Source: Desulfobacterales bacterium (GTDB lineage Bacteria; Desulfobacterota; Desulfobacteria; Desulfobacterales; JAUCGF01). Taken from it: DNA of 6,928 nt. This document shows, one piece after another, positions 1 through 5,881 of this stretch. The number at the start of each line of letters is the position of its first letter. Position 1 is the stretch's first letter. A program made the translations under genes and the position numbers. The stretch is taken from NCBI GenBank assembly GCA_029940345.1, contig JAOZRC010000205.1:1-6928 (forward strand), in the 5' to 3' direction. The notes beneath the pieces were generated by a model. The model was not told the origin of the DNA. It saw nothing but the letters and a program-made list of their open reading frames with translations, and did not search any database.

Positions 1-13
1 TAGTACGGGTTTA

Positions 14-898
14 CTAAATACAATATTCCAGTTGCTTTCGAGCTTGGTAATAGCCTTCCTCAATCAATCGTTCGGCCTGTGAGGTTGAAAATCTTAAAAA
101 AGATGGGAAACCGAGCATACGTGTAGGTGAAACAGTAGCCACACGCAAAGAAGGGTCTTTTAAATTGTAGTATCCGGAGTTTGGGATTTTTTCGCGATTT
201 GTTTGGACTGTTTTAAATTGAAAGCGTTGGTTTAAGGCAATACTTTGATATGACCCTTGCAGAAGTTGTTCAATAGCAAATTCAGCCGCTTGCAAAGGTG
301 TGCGGGGTAAGGGTGATTTGAAATTGCCTATGGGTGTCAGAAACACGATAATGATCTCTTGGACCTGCCGTTCAAGTGCCGGGGCGATAGGCGTATTTTC
401 GATCATACCGCCATCCCAGTAAGGTTCGCCATCAATGAACTGCCAGGGGAAAAAGACTGGGAGGGCGCTTGCCGCCATGATATGGGAAATATCAATCTGA
501 CGTTGCGTAAAATATTTCAGACGTGATGTTGGCAGGTGAACCGCATTGATGATGATTTCAATGCTGCTTTGACGCAATTTGTTAATATTGATATTTTTTA
601 CCAGTAACTTTTTTAAAGGGGAGGGGTCCATCAAGGATTGACACGCACCATTGTTGAAGAAAGAACGAAGATGTTTGGTGAGCGCTATCCGGTAAATTTT
701 GCGCCGATCAAAGTGTTTCCATAATGTGGCGATTTGATCCGGGGTCATACCCGAGCCAATTGCAACAGCATTGACGGCACCCACCGATGCACCGCATATC
801 AGATCCGGAAGCCATCCTTTTTCATCTAAATACTTTAGCACACCGGCCTGAAACGCCCCCCGTGAACCACCGCCGCAAAGAATAAGTGCACGTTTCAT
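14..898 (-). CDS. Patatin-like phospholipase / lipid acyl hydrolase
   Basis: The 294-residue product is predicted to hydrolyse acyl esters of membrane or storage lipids with a Ser-Asp dyad. The sequence shows the full patatin signature. An oxyanion-hole loop GGGSRG lies at residues 9-14 right after the first beta strand. The nucleophile elbow GASVG is at 36-40 (Ser38), the segment ASALPVFFPW at 143-152, and the DGG motif at 162-164 (Asp162). Length fits the short bacterial RssA/YchK-like group; there is no signal peptide or membrane segment, so it is probably cytosolic. It starts 3 nt after the stop of the upstream 222-residue gene and has no recognisable Shine-Dalgarno sequence, which suggests translational coupling. 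It is divergent from a phasin/PhaR pair. Some bacterial patatins sit with 3-hydroxybutyrate or PHA genes, so a granule-related substrate is possible but inferred. The family call is firm; the substrate is unknown. Confidence 0.93.
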   Translation of the reverse strand: MKRALILCGGGSRGAFQAGVLKYLDEKGWLPDLICGASVGAVNAVAIGSGMTPDQIATLWKHFDRRKIYRIALTKHLRSFFNNGACQSLMDPSPLKKLLVKNININKLRQSSIEIIINAVHLPTSRLKYFTQRQIDISHIMAASALPVFFPWQFIDGEPYWDGGMIENTPIAPALERQVQEIIIVFLTPIGNFKSPLPRTPLQAAEFAIEQLLQGSYQSIALNQRFQFKTVQTNREKIPNSGYYNLKDPSLRVATVSPTRMLGFPSFLRFSTSQAERLIEEGYYQARKQLEYCI

Positions 899-901
899 AA
901 T

Positions 902-1570
902 TCAATTTTGTTCATTTTTTAATTCTGAAAATTCTGATCCGTCTTGCCACATTTTCGCATGCCAGGCCTTTTCACGTTTTTCGATTGTTTCGACAAAAAA
1001 GTCAATATCATGAATGACACGAAAAGCGGTGTAACCCTCGTAAACAAAATCCATTATTTTGCCGATTCCCAAAATATGTGCGATGCTTCGAACCGTTCTT
1101 AAGGAAAGTCGCACGACCCATTTGCGGCTGAGATCGTAAAAAACACGAGTCACTTTCAGGCTGAGTTCGATCTGCCCGATACGTTCGTCGTAATTGTCAA
1201 GCTGTCGGTAAATCGACTGGTATTGCGCCATGTTCATGTCGTCGCCGAAATCGTTTGTAATCAAAAGGTCAACCATGCGATTGTCCAAATCATCTGACAA
1301 ATCGTGCAATTCAATCACCATGCTGACGGCATTAATCATTCCCCTGGGTGCTCGACCATCCATCGCTTTGTGAAGCGTTTGCATACTGGTGTTGCGGAAC
1401 TCATAATCTTCAGGACCATATAGCTTTCGAAAGAAAAAAATGGCGATGTTTTTATATTCGGGGTTTTGCATGAGATCATGGTAAGTTGTGTTCAGTCGGC
1501 AGGATTGAAACGCTTGAAGGGCTTTTTTTTTTTCAGTCACTTTTTTGTCATACTCTTTTGGGTCATCCAT
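902..1570 (-). CDS. Conserved-looking hypothetical protein, cytosolic, helix-rich (possibly DUF8198-like)
   Basis: This gene encodes 222 residues and I do not recognise a function. The protein is charged and probably almost all helical, with no signal peptide and no convincing membrane span. It contains FFFRKLYGPEDYEFRN at residues 45-60, then an Asp-rich helix (ELHDLSDDLD, 87-96) and a C-terminal half with hydrophobic helices ending in FVETIEKREKAW (192-203). The FF-x-x-x-LYGP-x-D-[FY] pattern followed by an acidic LS-x-x-LD helix resembles a family of uncharacterised proteobacterial proteins that I remember as DUF8198; this is from memory and unchecked. The start at 1570 is supported by a GAG-type ribosome site 8 nt upstream. 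It is the first gene of a two-gene unit with the patatin (3-nt gap), so the two are probably made together. A partner or regulator of the lipase is one guess. Confidence 0.8.
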   Translation of the reverse strand: MDDPKEYDKKVTEKKKALQAFQSCRLNTTYHDLMQNPEYKNIAIFFFRKLYGPEDYEFRNTSMQTLHKAMDGRAPRGMINAVSMVIELHDLSDDLDNRMVDLLITNDFGDDMNMAQYQSIYRQLDNYDERIGQIELSLKVTRVFYDLSRKWVVRLSLRTVRSIAHILGIGKIMDFVYEGYTAFRVIHDIDFFVETIEKREKAWHAKMWQDGSEFSELKNEQN

Positions 1571-1571
1571 T

Positions 1572-1694
1572 TCACACGCTCTTTTTTATTATGAATGTTA
1601 ATGCTTTAAGTCTGAACATGTAGGCGCTCATATTTTTACCTTGGGAACGCGGATTAAATCGATTAAGCAATAATTGCGAAGAATTTGGGTTCAT
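1572..1694 (-). other. Short open frame (40 codons), doubtful
   Basis: An ATG at 1694 opens a 40-residue frame (MNPNSSQLLLNRFNPRSQG..., basic C-terminus ending IIKKSV) that stops 1 nt before the start of the 222-residue gene. No Shine-Dalgarno sequence precedes its ATG. An alternative frame across 1676-1780 reads LNNLNKIASLWVLITRLEY and onward, and overlaps it. It may be a leader peptide, a gene remnant or chance. The tight junction with the next start is its only positive sign. Confidence 0.15.
1588..1616 (-). promoter_or_regulatory. Possible sigma70 promoter for the 222-residue gene / patatin unit
   Basis: Read on the minus strand, TTCAGA (1616-1611) and CATAAT (1593-1588) are separated by 17 nt, matching 4/6 and 5/6 of the consensus boxes. 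The predicted transcript would start near 1581, only about 11 nt before the ATG, so the leader would barely hold the ribosome site. That makes the call weak; transcription may begin further upstream. Confidence 0.25.
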
Positions 1695-1779
1695 ATTCGA
1701 GGCGCGTAATCAAGACCCAGAGACTGGCAATTTTGTTCAAGTTATTCAATTCGCATTTCTTGGCATTTTGTCAGGTTAC

Positions 1780-1815
1780 GCGCTAACCGGACTTTCTTCA
1801 AAGTAAGAATAGCGC
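1780..1815. repeat. Imperfect hairpin with two stems
   Basis: GCGCTA (1780-1785) pairs perfectly with TAGCGC (1810-1815). Inside, ACTTT (1791-1795) pairs with AAAGT (1800-1804) around a CTTC loop, leaving a symmetric 5x5 internal loop. It has no T-tract and sits in the middle of a divergent spacer, so it is not an obvious terminator. It could be part of a dispersed repeat or a structured leader. Confidence 0.5.
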
Positions 1816-1982
1816 CTCTATTGTCAAGTATAGCGTTAGGTGTAATTTACCCAACCGTTATTGCTGACTTAACGTTTAATAAAAATGGCTTTAGCAGCTT
1901 GCCGCTCTGCGGAATAATTTTTCCCAAAATCCGTTATAATCAAGATAAAATTAAACGCATTTAAAAAAAAGGGCAAAAAAAC

Positions 1983-2012
1983 TTGACAAACATGACGCGG
2001 TGCATCATATTG
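1983..2012 (+). promoter_or_regulatory. Sigma70-type promoter of the phasin gene
   Basis: A perfect -35 box TTGACA lies at 1983-1988 and a -10-like CATATT (4/6) at 2007-2012, with an 18-nt spacer. Transcription would start near 2019, giving a leader of about 80 nt before the ATG at 2101. An A-rich tract (1962-1981) just upstream could act as an UP-element. The position fits the only well-supplied start on this side of the divergent spacer. Confidence 0.6.
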
Positions 2013-2032
2013 GATGTCAATGACGCAGCGCG
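1993..2032 (+). promoter_or_regulatory. Candidate PhaR operator: direct repeat over the phasin promoter
   Basis: TGACGCGGTGCA (1993-2004) and TGACGCAGCGCG (2021-2032) form a 12-nt direct repeat, 9 of 12 identical, with starts 28 nt apart. The first copy lies between the -35 and -10 boxes and the second just past the expected transcription start. A protein bound here would block polymerase. PhaR proteins of other proteobacteria bind TGC-containing sites at phasin promoters, and both copies carry GC/TGC-type cores. That PhaR (gene at 3016) binds here is inference. Confidence 0.4.
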
Positions 2033-2085
2033 GCATTTTAATTTTTTGTTAATAAACAATTTTGTAATCATATAAAAAAATCATC

Positions 2086-2092
2086 AGGAGGT
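2086..2092 (+). promoter_or_regulatory. Consensus Shine-Dalgarno site of the phasin gene
   Basis: AGGAGGT stands 8 nt before the ATG at 2101, the strongest ribosome site in the window. It suggests heavy translation, as expected for an abundant granule coat protein, and it fixes the start codon. Confidence 0.85.
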
Positions 2093-2100
2093 ATCAGACC

Positions 2101-2766
2101 ATGACACAGACAAAAAAAGAGGTTAAAACGCCAAAACCGGAAATGAATTTTTCCTATATGGATAAGTTTTGGGAAAGCACGAACGCAGTAGGGGAAATGA
2201 TTAATGAGTATAAGGGTAAATATGCCGAACAGATCATTACAGCGGGGAAAGAGTTGGCTGAAGGTGTAAAAGCGGACACTCGCGTTATCTTTGAAGATGT
2301 CGTTGCCATGGGACAACGCTCTGACCCCAAAACGGAAAAAACAGGAAAAGCCGATACGGATGCAAAAACTGACGGGCAAGAAAAAAGCACAGTGGAAAAA
2401 GAGCCTGAATCTGAACAGCAATTTTGCCTGCGCAGGGCGATCAAAGAAAAAGCGCAGCAGATCGCTTCGACGTTTGATCAATATAAAGATAAATATGCCG
2501 CCAACACCACTAAAAATGCTGAATTATTCATCGATGCGGTCAAAACTGATACGCGTAAAGTTGTTGACGATGTTTCCGGCAACGCCAAAAAAATTGTGAC
2601 TCAAAGAATTCGATTAAAAGGCATTCAAAATACATTCCTTCGGTCGGTCGATGGTGTGTTGTCACGTATTAATATTCCTCAAAAGCAAGATATCGAACGA
2701 TTAACACAGGCACTCGAAACGTTAAACACCAAAGTGGACTATTTGAATAACAAACATACGGTTTAG
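2101..2766 (+). CDS. Phasin-like PHA granule-associated protein with duplicated module
   Basis: This 221-residue hydrophilic, Lys/Ala/Asp-rich protein probably coats polyhydroxyalkanoate granules. An amphipathic module occurs twice without gaps, at residues 37-73 and 128-164. Both copies share YK-x-KYA, then VK-x-DTR 14 residues later, then a conserved DV. The copies are joined by a charged, low-complexity linker (about 74-104). The C-terminus (about 188-217, INIPQKQDIERLTQALETLN) has the proline-started helix with hydrophobic heptads seen at the ends of PhaF/PhaE/phasin-like proteins, a likely coiled coil for oligomerisation. There is no signal peptide. The gene has a good promoter and a consensus ribosome site and is followed by a PhaR-type regulator gene on the same strand, which supports the role. 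The alternative is a general coiled-coil protein that is not granule-bound; the specific phasin subfamily is not recognised. Confidence 0.75.
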   Translation: MTQTKKEVKTPKPEMNFSYMDKFWESTNAVGEMINEYKGKYAEQIITAGKELAEGVKADTRVIFEDVVAMGQRSDPKTEKTGKADTDAKTDGQEKSTVEKEPESEQQFCLRRAIKEKAQQIASTFDQYKDKYAANTTKNAELFIDAVKTDTRKVVDDVSGNAKKIVTQRIRLKGIQNTFLRSVDGVLSRINIPQKQDIERLTQALETLNTKVDYLNNKHTV

Positions 2767-2780
2767 CCCTTTAATTTCAG

Positions 2781-2865
2781 AGCTTGTTTGATAAGCACTG
2801 ATCGAAGCGCAAAGGTGTGAGAACGTTTTTGCAGCCGATTTAAGACTTTTCAAACAGGCTTTAAG
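2781..2865 (+). repeat. MITE/REP-like inverted-repeat element, full copy
   Basis: AGCTTGTTTGATAAG (2781-2795) and CTTTTCAAACAGGCT (2846-2860) are imperfect terminal inverted repeats, 13 of 15 matching, enclosing an 80-bp element just after the phasin gene. Its right part (2832-2861) recurs in reverse orientation at 3644-3673 with 29 of 30 bases identical. No clear target duplication is seen. Lying between phasin and phaR, the hairpin could end or weaken read-through transcription. Confidence 0.7.
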
Positions 2866-2892
2866 GCCAGGCGGGCGGAATCTCGCCCCATA

Positions 2893-2903
2893 TTGGCAGC
2901 CAA
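2893..2903. promoter_or_regulatory. 11-bp palindrome upstream of phaR
   Basis: TTGGC-A-GCCAA is a perfect palindrome about 113 nt before the phaR start, just after a 5-bp GC stem (GGGCG 2873-2877 with CGCCC 2884-2888). It may be an operator or part of the repeat-derived spacer. No convincing -35/-10 pair was found between 2767 and 3015, so phaR may depend partly on read-through from the phasin promoter. Confidence 0.2.
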
Positions 2904-3015
2904 ATACCACTTCACTTTGTCCGTAGCGACGGGATTCAAACGGATCGTTATACAAAGTTGAGATTTCTCCGTAATCTGATTCTACGATTTCACCCTGGCG
3001 AAGAAGGAAAACAGG

Positions 3016-3594
3016 ATGCACAAAATAAAAAGATATGCCAACCGGAAGCTGTATGATACGACCGACAAAAAATATATTACACTCACGCAGTTAACCGCCA
3101 TGATTAAAGAGGGCGTGGAAATCTCTGTGGCAGATAACAAAACCGGGCAGGATATTACGGCGTCGGTGCTTGCCAAATTGATTGCTCATGGTGAAAAAGA
3201 AGCCCAGGACAATCTGTCAGCCAGTGCATTAATACGATTGATACGTAAGGGTGGCGATACCGTGGCGGACTATGCTAAAAAATATACATCCATATGGCAA
3301 AGCACCCTGGCACTGGCGGAAGATGAAACTGAGAAGTTAGTCAATAAGCTGGTCAAGGATCGGGAATTGTCCGAATCCGAGGGTCGTAATTTGAAGAAAG
3401 AGATTATCGGCTACACCGAAAATTTAAAAGGTTGGATCGGTGCCACGATTGATAAACGGATTAAGGAAATGCTTGAGGTAATGAACCTGGCTACCCGTCA
3501 ACAGGTCATTCAACTGACAGATGTGATTGATGCGTTGTCTGAAAAAGTCGAATCATTGGAAAAGCGGCTAAAGCAAACATCCAATGAAGATTAG
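3016..3594 (+). CDS. phaR: PHA accumulation regulator PhaR with phasin-like C-terminal half
   Basis: This is a 192-residue cytosolic DNA-binding repressor expected to sense PHA polymer and control phasin synthesis. The N-terminus carries the hallmark PHB/PHA accumulation regulator domain: KRYANRKLYDTTDKKYITL at residues 5-23, followed by a Lys/Gly-rich turn (DNKTGQDIT, 40-48) up to about residue 62. Instead of the usual short PHB_acc repeats, the second half (about 105-186) resembles the regulator-phasin type. It has LVNKLVKDRELSESEGRNL (108-126), then a long amphipathic helix and a closing coiled coil RQQVIQLTDVIDALSEKVES (161-180). Such a part could bind granules or oligomerise. AAGGA 7 nt upstream supports the ATG. 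It lies 249 bp after the phasin gene on the same strand and is flanked by repeat copies. The N-terminal family call is near certain; the reading of the C-terminal half is from pattern only. Confidence 0.92.
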   Translation: MHKIKRYANRKLYDTTDKKYITLTQLTAMIKEGVEISVADNKTGQDITASVLAKLIAHGEKEAQDNLSASALIRLIRKGGDTVADYAKKYTSIWQSTLALAEDETEKLVNKLVKDRELSESEGRNLKKEIIGYTENLKGWIGATIDKRIKEMLEVMNLATRQQVIQLTDVIDALSEKVESLEKRLKQTSNED

Positions 3595-3599
3595 CCGCT
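3563..3599 (+). terminator. Hairpin spanning the phaR stop codon, possible terminator
   Basis: AGCGGCTAA (3563-3571) pairs perfectly with TTAGCCGCT (3591-3599) around a 19-nt loop, and the stop codon TAG (3592-3594) is inside the right arm. A run of eight T follows only about 36 nt later (3636-3643), so it is not a classical intrinsic terminator. It may instead protect the 3' end of the mRNA. The stem is certain; the role is not. Confidence 0.4.
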
Positions 3600-3643
3600 G
3601 CTTGCGTCCCAATCGTTCCAATAGTAAGCTCGACATTTTTTTT

Positions 3644-3680
3644 AAGCCTGTTTGAAACGTCTTAAATCGGCTGAACAAGC
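3644..3680 (-). repeat. MITE/REP-like element, short copy in opposite orientation
   Basis: Read on the minus strand this is GCTTGTT followed directly by CAGCCGATTTAAGAC and TTTCAAACAGGCTT with one G between. It keeps both ends of the 80-bp element at 2781-2860 but lacks its 43-bp interior (bases corresponding to 2789-2831). The 30-bp shared block differs at one base. It lies in the 168-bp spacer between the convergent phaR and kinase genes. The rest of that spacer shows no gene. Confidence 0.75.
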
Positions 3681-3762
3681 ATGGGATTAGTTTAAATTAC
3701 TATGATTTTCAGGGTGATAGGCTGGCTATAATGTTAAAATCGGTGAGGATAACAAGTTACCG

Positions 3763-5814
3763 CTAATCGTATAAAAGGGTGTTTTCAAGAACAACGGTTT
3801 CAGCATATAAATTGTCATCTTTGTCGATATCAACCACCAAATGCTCGCTATATACGGAAAGGTCTCCCCAGTCTTCAAGATACATGGCTTTTAACACAAC
3901 ATTGAACATCAGTTCCAGGAGATCGTAAACAGATAAAGTGGTTATTTCTTGGTTTAACAGTTCAAATGTGTGAGCCAGTTGCTCGGACTGGAGCTTAAGA
4001 TGCTCTAAATCCGCTAAAAATTTAACGGTCAGTTTGCGGATATTCGACTTTGATTTGGGGATATTCAGGCCGCATTCACATTTGGCTTTATACTGTCCGA
4101 TGATCTGATAGGATGATTCGGATAATATTTTACGGCTTTTACGGCTTTTAAATATATTTTGGCTATCGATTTGTTTCCATATGATTTTGTTCACACGATC
4201 ATTTTCGATGCTGAGCTCATGTTTGAATAACTCTTTGACTTCTTGGGAAAGTCGGATTTGGAGAGCTTTAAGCATGTCCTCCTTGATGCGCAGCTTTTCG
4301 ACGAACTCATTCAGCGCCGTGTGCCAAAATAGATGACTCCCTTTTTTAAACAGATCGTTTAGCGTCATGTTTTTCATTTCCGTACTACGCATGATTTTTA
4401 TAATACCCGGCAATAGTCGTCCGGTTTTTTCAGCGAGGTGTTCCCCGGTGGTGATGCTGTAGATGATGGCGATGCAGGCTTGCCAATCTTGGAAATGGAA
4501 AATACGGGATAAATCTTGAAAGGTTTCATATAAAAGTTCATTTCGAAACAAGTGTGATGGTGTGGCGTAAGATGGCGTCCCAGCCAGCAAGGGCTGTTCG
4601 ATTTTATTATCATACTTGGTTTTGAATCGAACGGCTGTTTCAAAATCAATCAATCCGATAGAAAAATCCGTTGATTGAGCTGATGAAAGCAGTGTTCCCG
4701 GCGTATGTTCAATGATAAAAATATTATCCGGTTTCAAATCCCTGATCGCCACACCCTTTTGTTGCAACTTCTGGAGGACGGTAAGAAGTTTGCTGATAAT
4801 TATCTGAAGTTGTCGATTATTCTGTTTAAATGACCGTTTATAAACATATTCTTTAATGGTGGTGCGATAATCTTTAATCGCATCTTTGTACTCCTTGAAC
4901 ACCGTTTCAAGCAAATATTTCAACTCATCCGCAAATCCTGGCCAAACATTGGCGTGCTTCGAGGTTAACGGTTTGCGGGCCAAATGGCGTAAAAACCACT
5001 CTTTCTTTTCATACGTCGGCACAGAGTCATTCATTTCATATTGCCGAAGCATCAGGTTAAGCCGGTTGTCATAATCCATATAGACATCATTCATACTATA
5101 AAAAACCGGTGCTGTATTGGTTCCATATATGTCTTCAAACACCATCAAATCCCACAAACTGTCAGATTGGCTGATAATCTCCTTTTCCAATTTTTCTTCA
5201 ATGTTGTGAATTCTTCGAATCACCTGGCTCAAAAAGAGATGTTTTGATAAATCCATAAAAAAAGCGAATGTGTTGCCAATTCTTAAATGTCTTTGAAACT
5301 GGGGAAAAGATCTGAGACGCTGGATACATTTCTGTTCAAATTTTTCAGGATCTGTTTCAGCCTCACGTGAGAAAGGCGCGATCTTTTTTAAAATGGTGGA
5401 TACACGAGGTGAAATGCAATCAATATCCGGCATTAATGCGTCGACGATACGTCTTTCATCATCAACATTTTTAACATATTCATCAAAATGCTTAATCGGA
5501 AACGGCGGTATTTTAATTACCATCAGATTGTCATAAGTGACTTTAAAACATGCGCTTTTACTACCGCTTTTTTCACCCAAGGGGGCAATGCTCATTCGTC
5601 GTGAATGCCATTTTTCCTCATGTCTGAAACTTAATTCATATATATGCTCTGATTTTTGGCCATCAATGGGAACAAATTTGCTGAGAGATTCTTCAGATGC
5701 ACCTTTCTGAAGCTGGAAAAAGGTCAGAAAAAATTTTACAATACGGATTTTGTCACTATCGCCTTTTTTATTTTTCTGATCGGACAACACCTCAGTTTTC
5801 ATTTTTTCTTTCAT
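3763..5814 (-). CDS. Atypical Ser/Thr protein kinase-fold protein with large inter-lobe insertion
   Basis: This is a 683-residue soluble protein with a eukaryote-type kinase fold. In this numbering, the degenerate Gly-rich loop is near 76-92 and the ATP-anchoring Lys is probably K101 in MVIKIP. A candidate alpha-C Glu is E120 (DDERR). The catalytic loop is RDLKPDN at 358-364 (Asp359, Asn364), the metal site is DFE at 390-392 (Glu replaces Gly of DFG), the activation segment end is GTPSYATPSHL at 412-422, and the alpha-F Asp is in QDWQA (D443). K101 to D359 spans about 258 residues, about twice the usual distance, so a helical insertion of over 100 residues sits near the hinge. The C-terminal 200 residues are helical with a lone CEC pair (579-581). 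The start at 5814 was chosen because AAAGGA lies 10 nt upstream; an in-frame TTG at 5883 would add 23 residues but has no good ribosome site. Catalytic residues look intact, so activity is plausible. The target is unknown. Confidence 0.88.
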   Translation of the reverse strand: MKEKMKTEVLSDQKNKKGDSDKIRIVKFFLTFFQLQKGASEESLSKFVPIDGQKSEHIYELSFRHEEKWHSRRMSIAPLGEKSGSKSACFKVTYDNLMVIKIPPFPIKHFDEYVKNVDDERRIVDALMPDIDCISPRVSTILKKIAPFSREAETDPEKFEQKCIQRLRSFPQFQRHLRIGNTFAFFMDLSKHLFLSQVIRRIHNIEEKLEKEIISQSDSLWDLMVFEDIYGTNTAPVFYSMNDVYMDYDNRLNLMLRQYEMNDSVPTYEKKEWFLRHLARKPLTSKHANVWPGFADELKYLLETVFKEYKDAIKDYRTTIKEYVYKRSFKQNNRQLQIIISKLLTVLQKLQQKGVAIRDLKPDNIFIIEHTPGTLLSSAQSTDFSIGLIDFETAVRFKTKYDNKIEQPLLAGTPSYATPSHLFRNELLYETFQDLSRIFHFQDWQACIAIIYSITTGEHLAEKTGRLLPGIIKIMRSTEMKNMTLNDLFKKGSHLFWHTALNEFVEKLRIKEDMLKALQIRLSQEVKELFKHELSIENDRVNKIIWKQIDSQNIFKSRKSRKILSESSYQIIGQYKAKCECGLNIPKSKSNIRKLTVKFLADLEHLKLQSEQLAHTFELLNQEITTLSVYDLLELMFNVVLKAMYLEDWGDLSVYSEHLVVDIDKDDNLYAETVVLENTLLYD

Positions 5815-5881
5815 AACCCCTTGATCCTTTGTTATAATCAAACGACACTCCGAATACACATAGCAATTTGACTGATTTAAC

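Larger units (their letters stand above)
1571..2100. other. 530-bp divergent intergenic region
   Basis: This spacer separates the divergent lipase unit (minus) from the phasin gene (plus). Its right end (1983-2092) holds a promoter, a direct-repeat candidate operator, an AT-rich leader with a small palindrome (TTGTT-AATA-AACAA, 2046-2059) and a consensus ribosome site. The middle holds a structured hairpin (1780-1815) and a short GC hairpin (CCGC-TCT-GCGG, 1902-1912). A perfect TATAAT at 1935-1940 on the plus strand lacks any good -35 partner. The left part (about 1572-1780) carries short open frames on the minus strand but no gene I can support. It is unusually long for a spacer in this compact window. 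Confidence 0.6.

Noticed and set aside
1780..1850. Possible integron attC site (CTAAC ... GTTAGGT)
   Set aside because: GTTAGGT fits the GTTRRRY core, but the left partner CGCTAAC breaks the RYYYAAC rule. There are no paired inner boxes, and no integrase or cassette array is present.
1935..1940. Perfect TATAAT as a second phasin promoter
   Set aside because: No -35-like hexamer is found 15-19 nt upstream (GGAATA/GAATAA region). The TTGACA promoter at 1983 is better placed.
2068..2481. 137-residue minus-strand open frame antisense to the phasin gene
   Set aside because: It is rich in Phe, Arg and Cys, as expected from antisense of Lys/Glu/Ala-rich coding sequence, and has no motif. The plus-strand gene has a consensus ribosome site.
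2722..3021. 99-residue minus-strand open frame across the phasin-phaR spacer
   Set aside because: It overlaps the 3' end of the phasin gene and the start of phaR, and much of it is the repeat element and palindromes read through. No family features were seen. It is more likely the coding shadow of a dispersed repeat.
3636..3643. Run of eight T as an intrinsic terminator of phaR
   Set aside because: No stable hairpin directly precedes it; the nearest stem ends about 36 nt upstream. It borders the short repeat copy instead.
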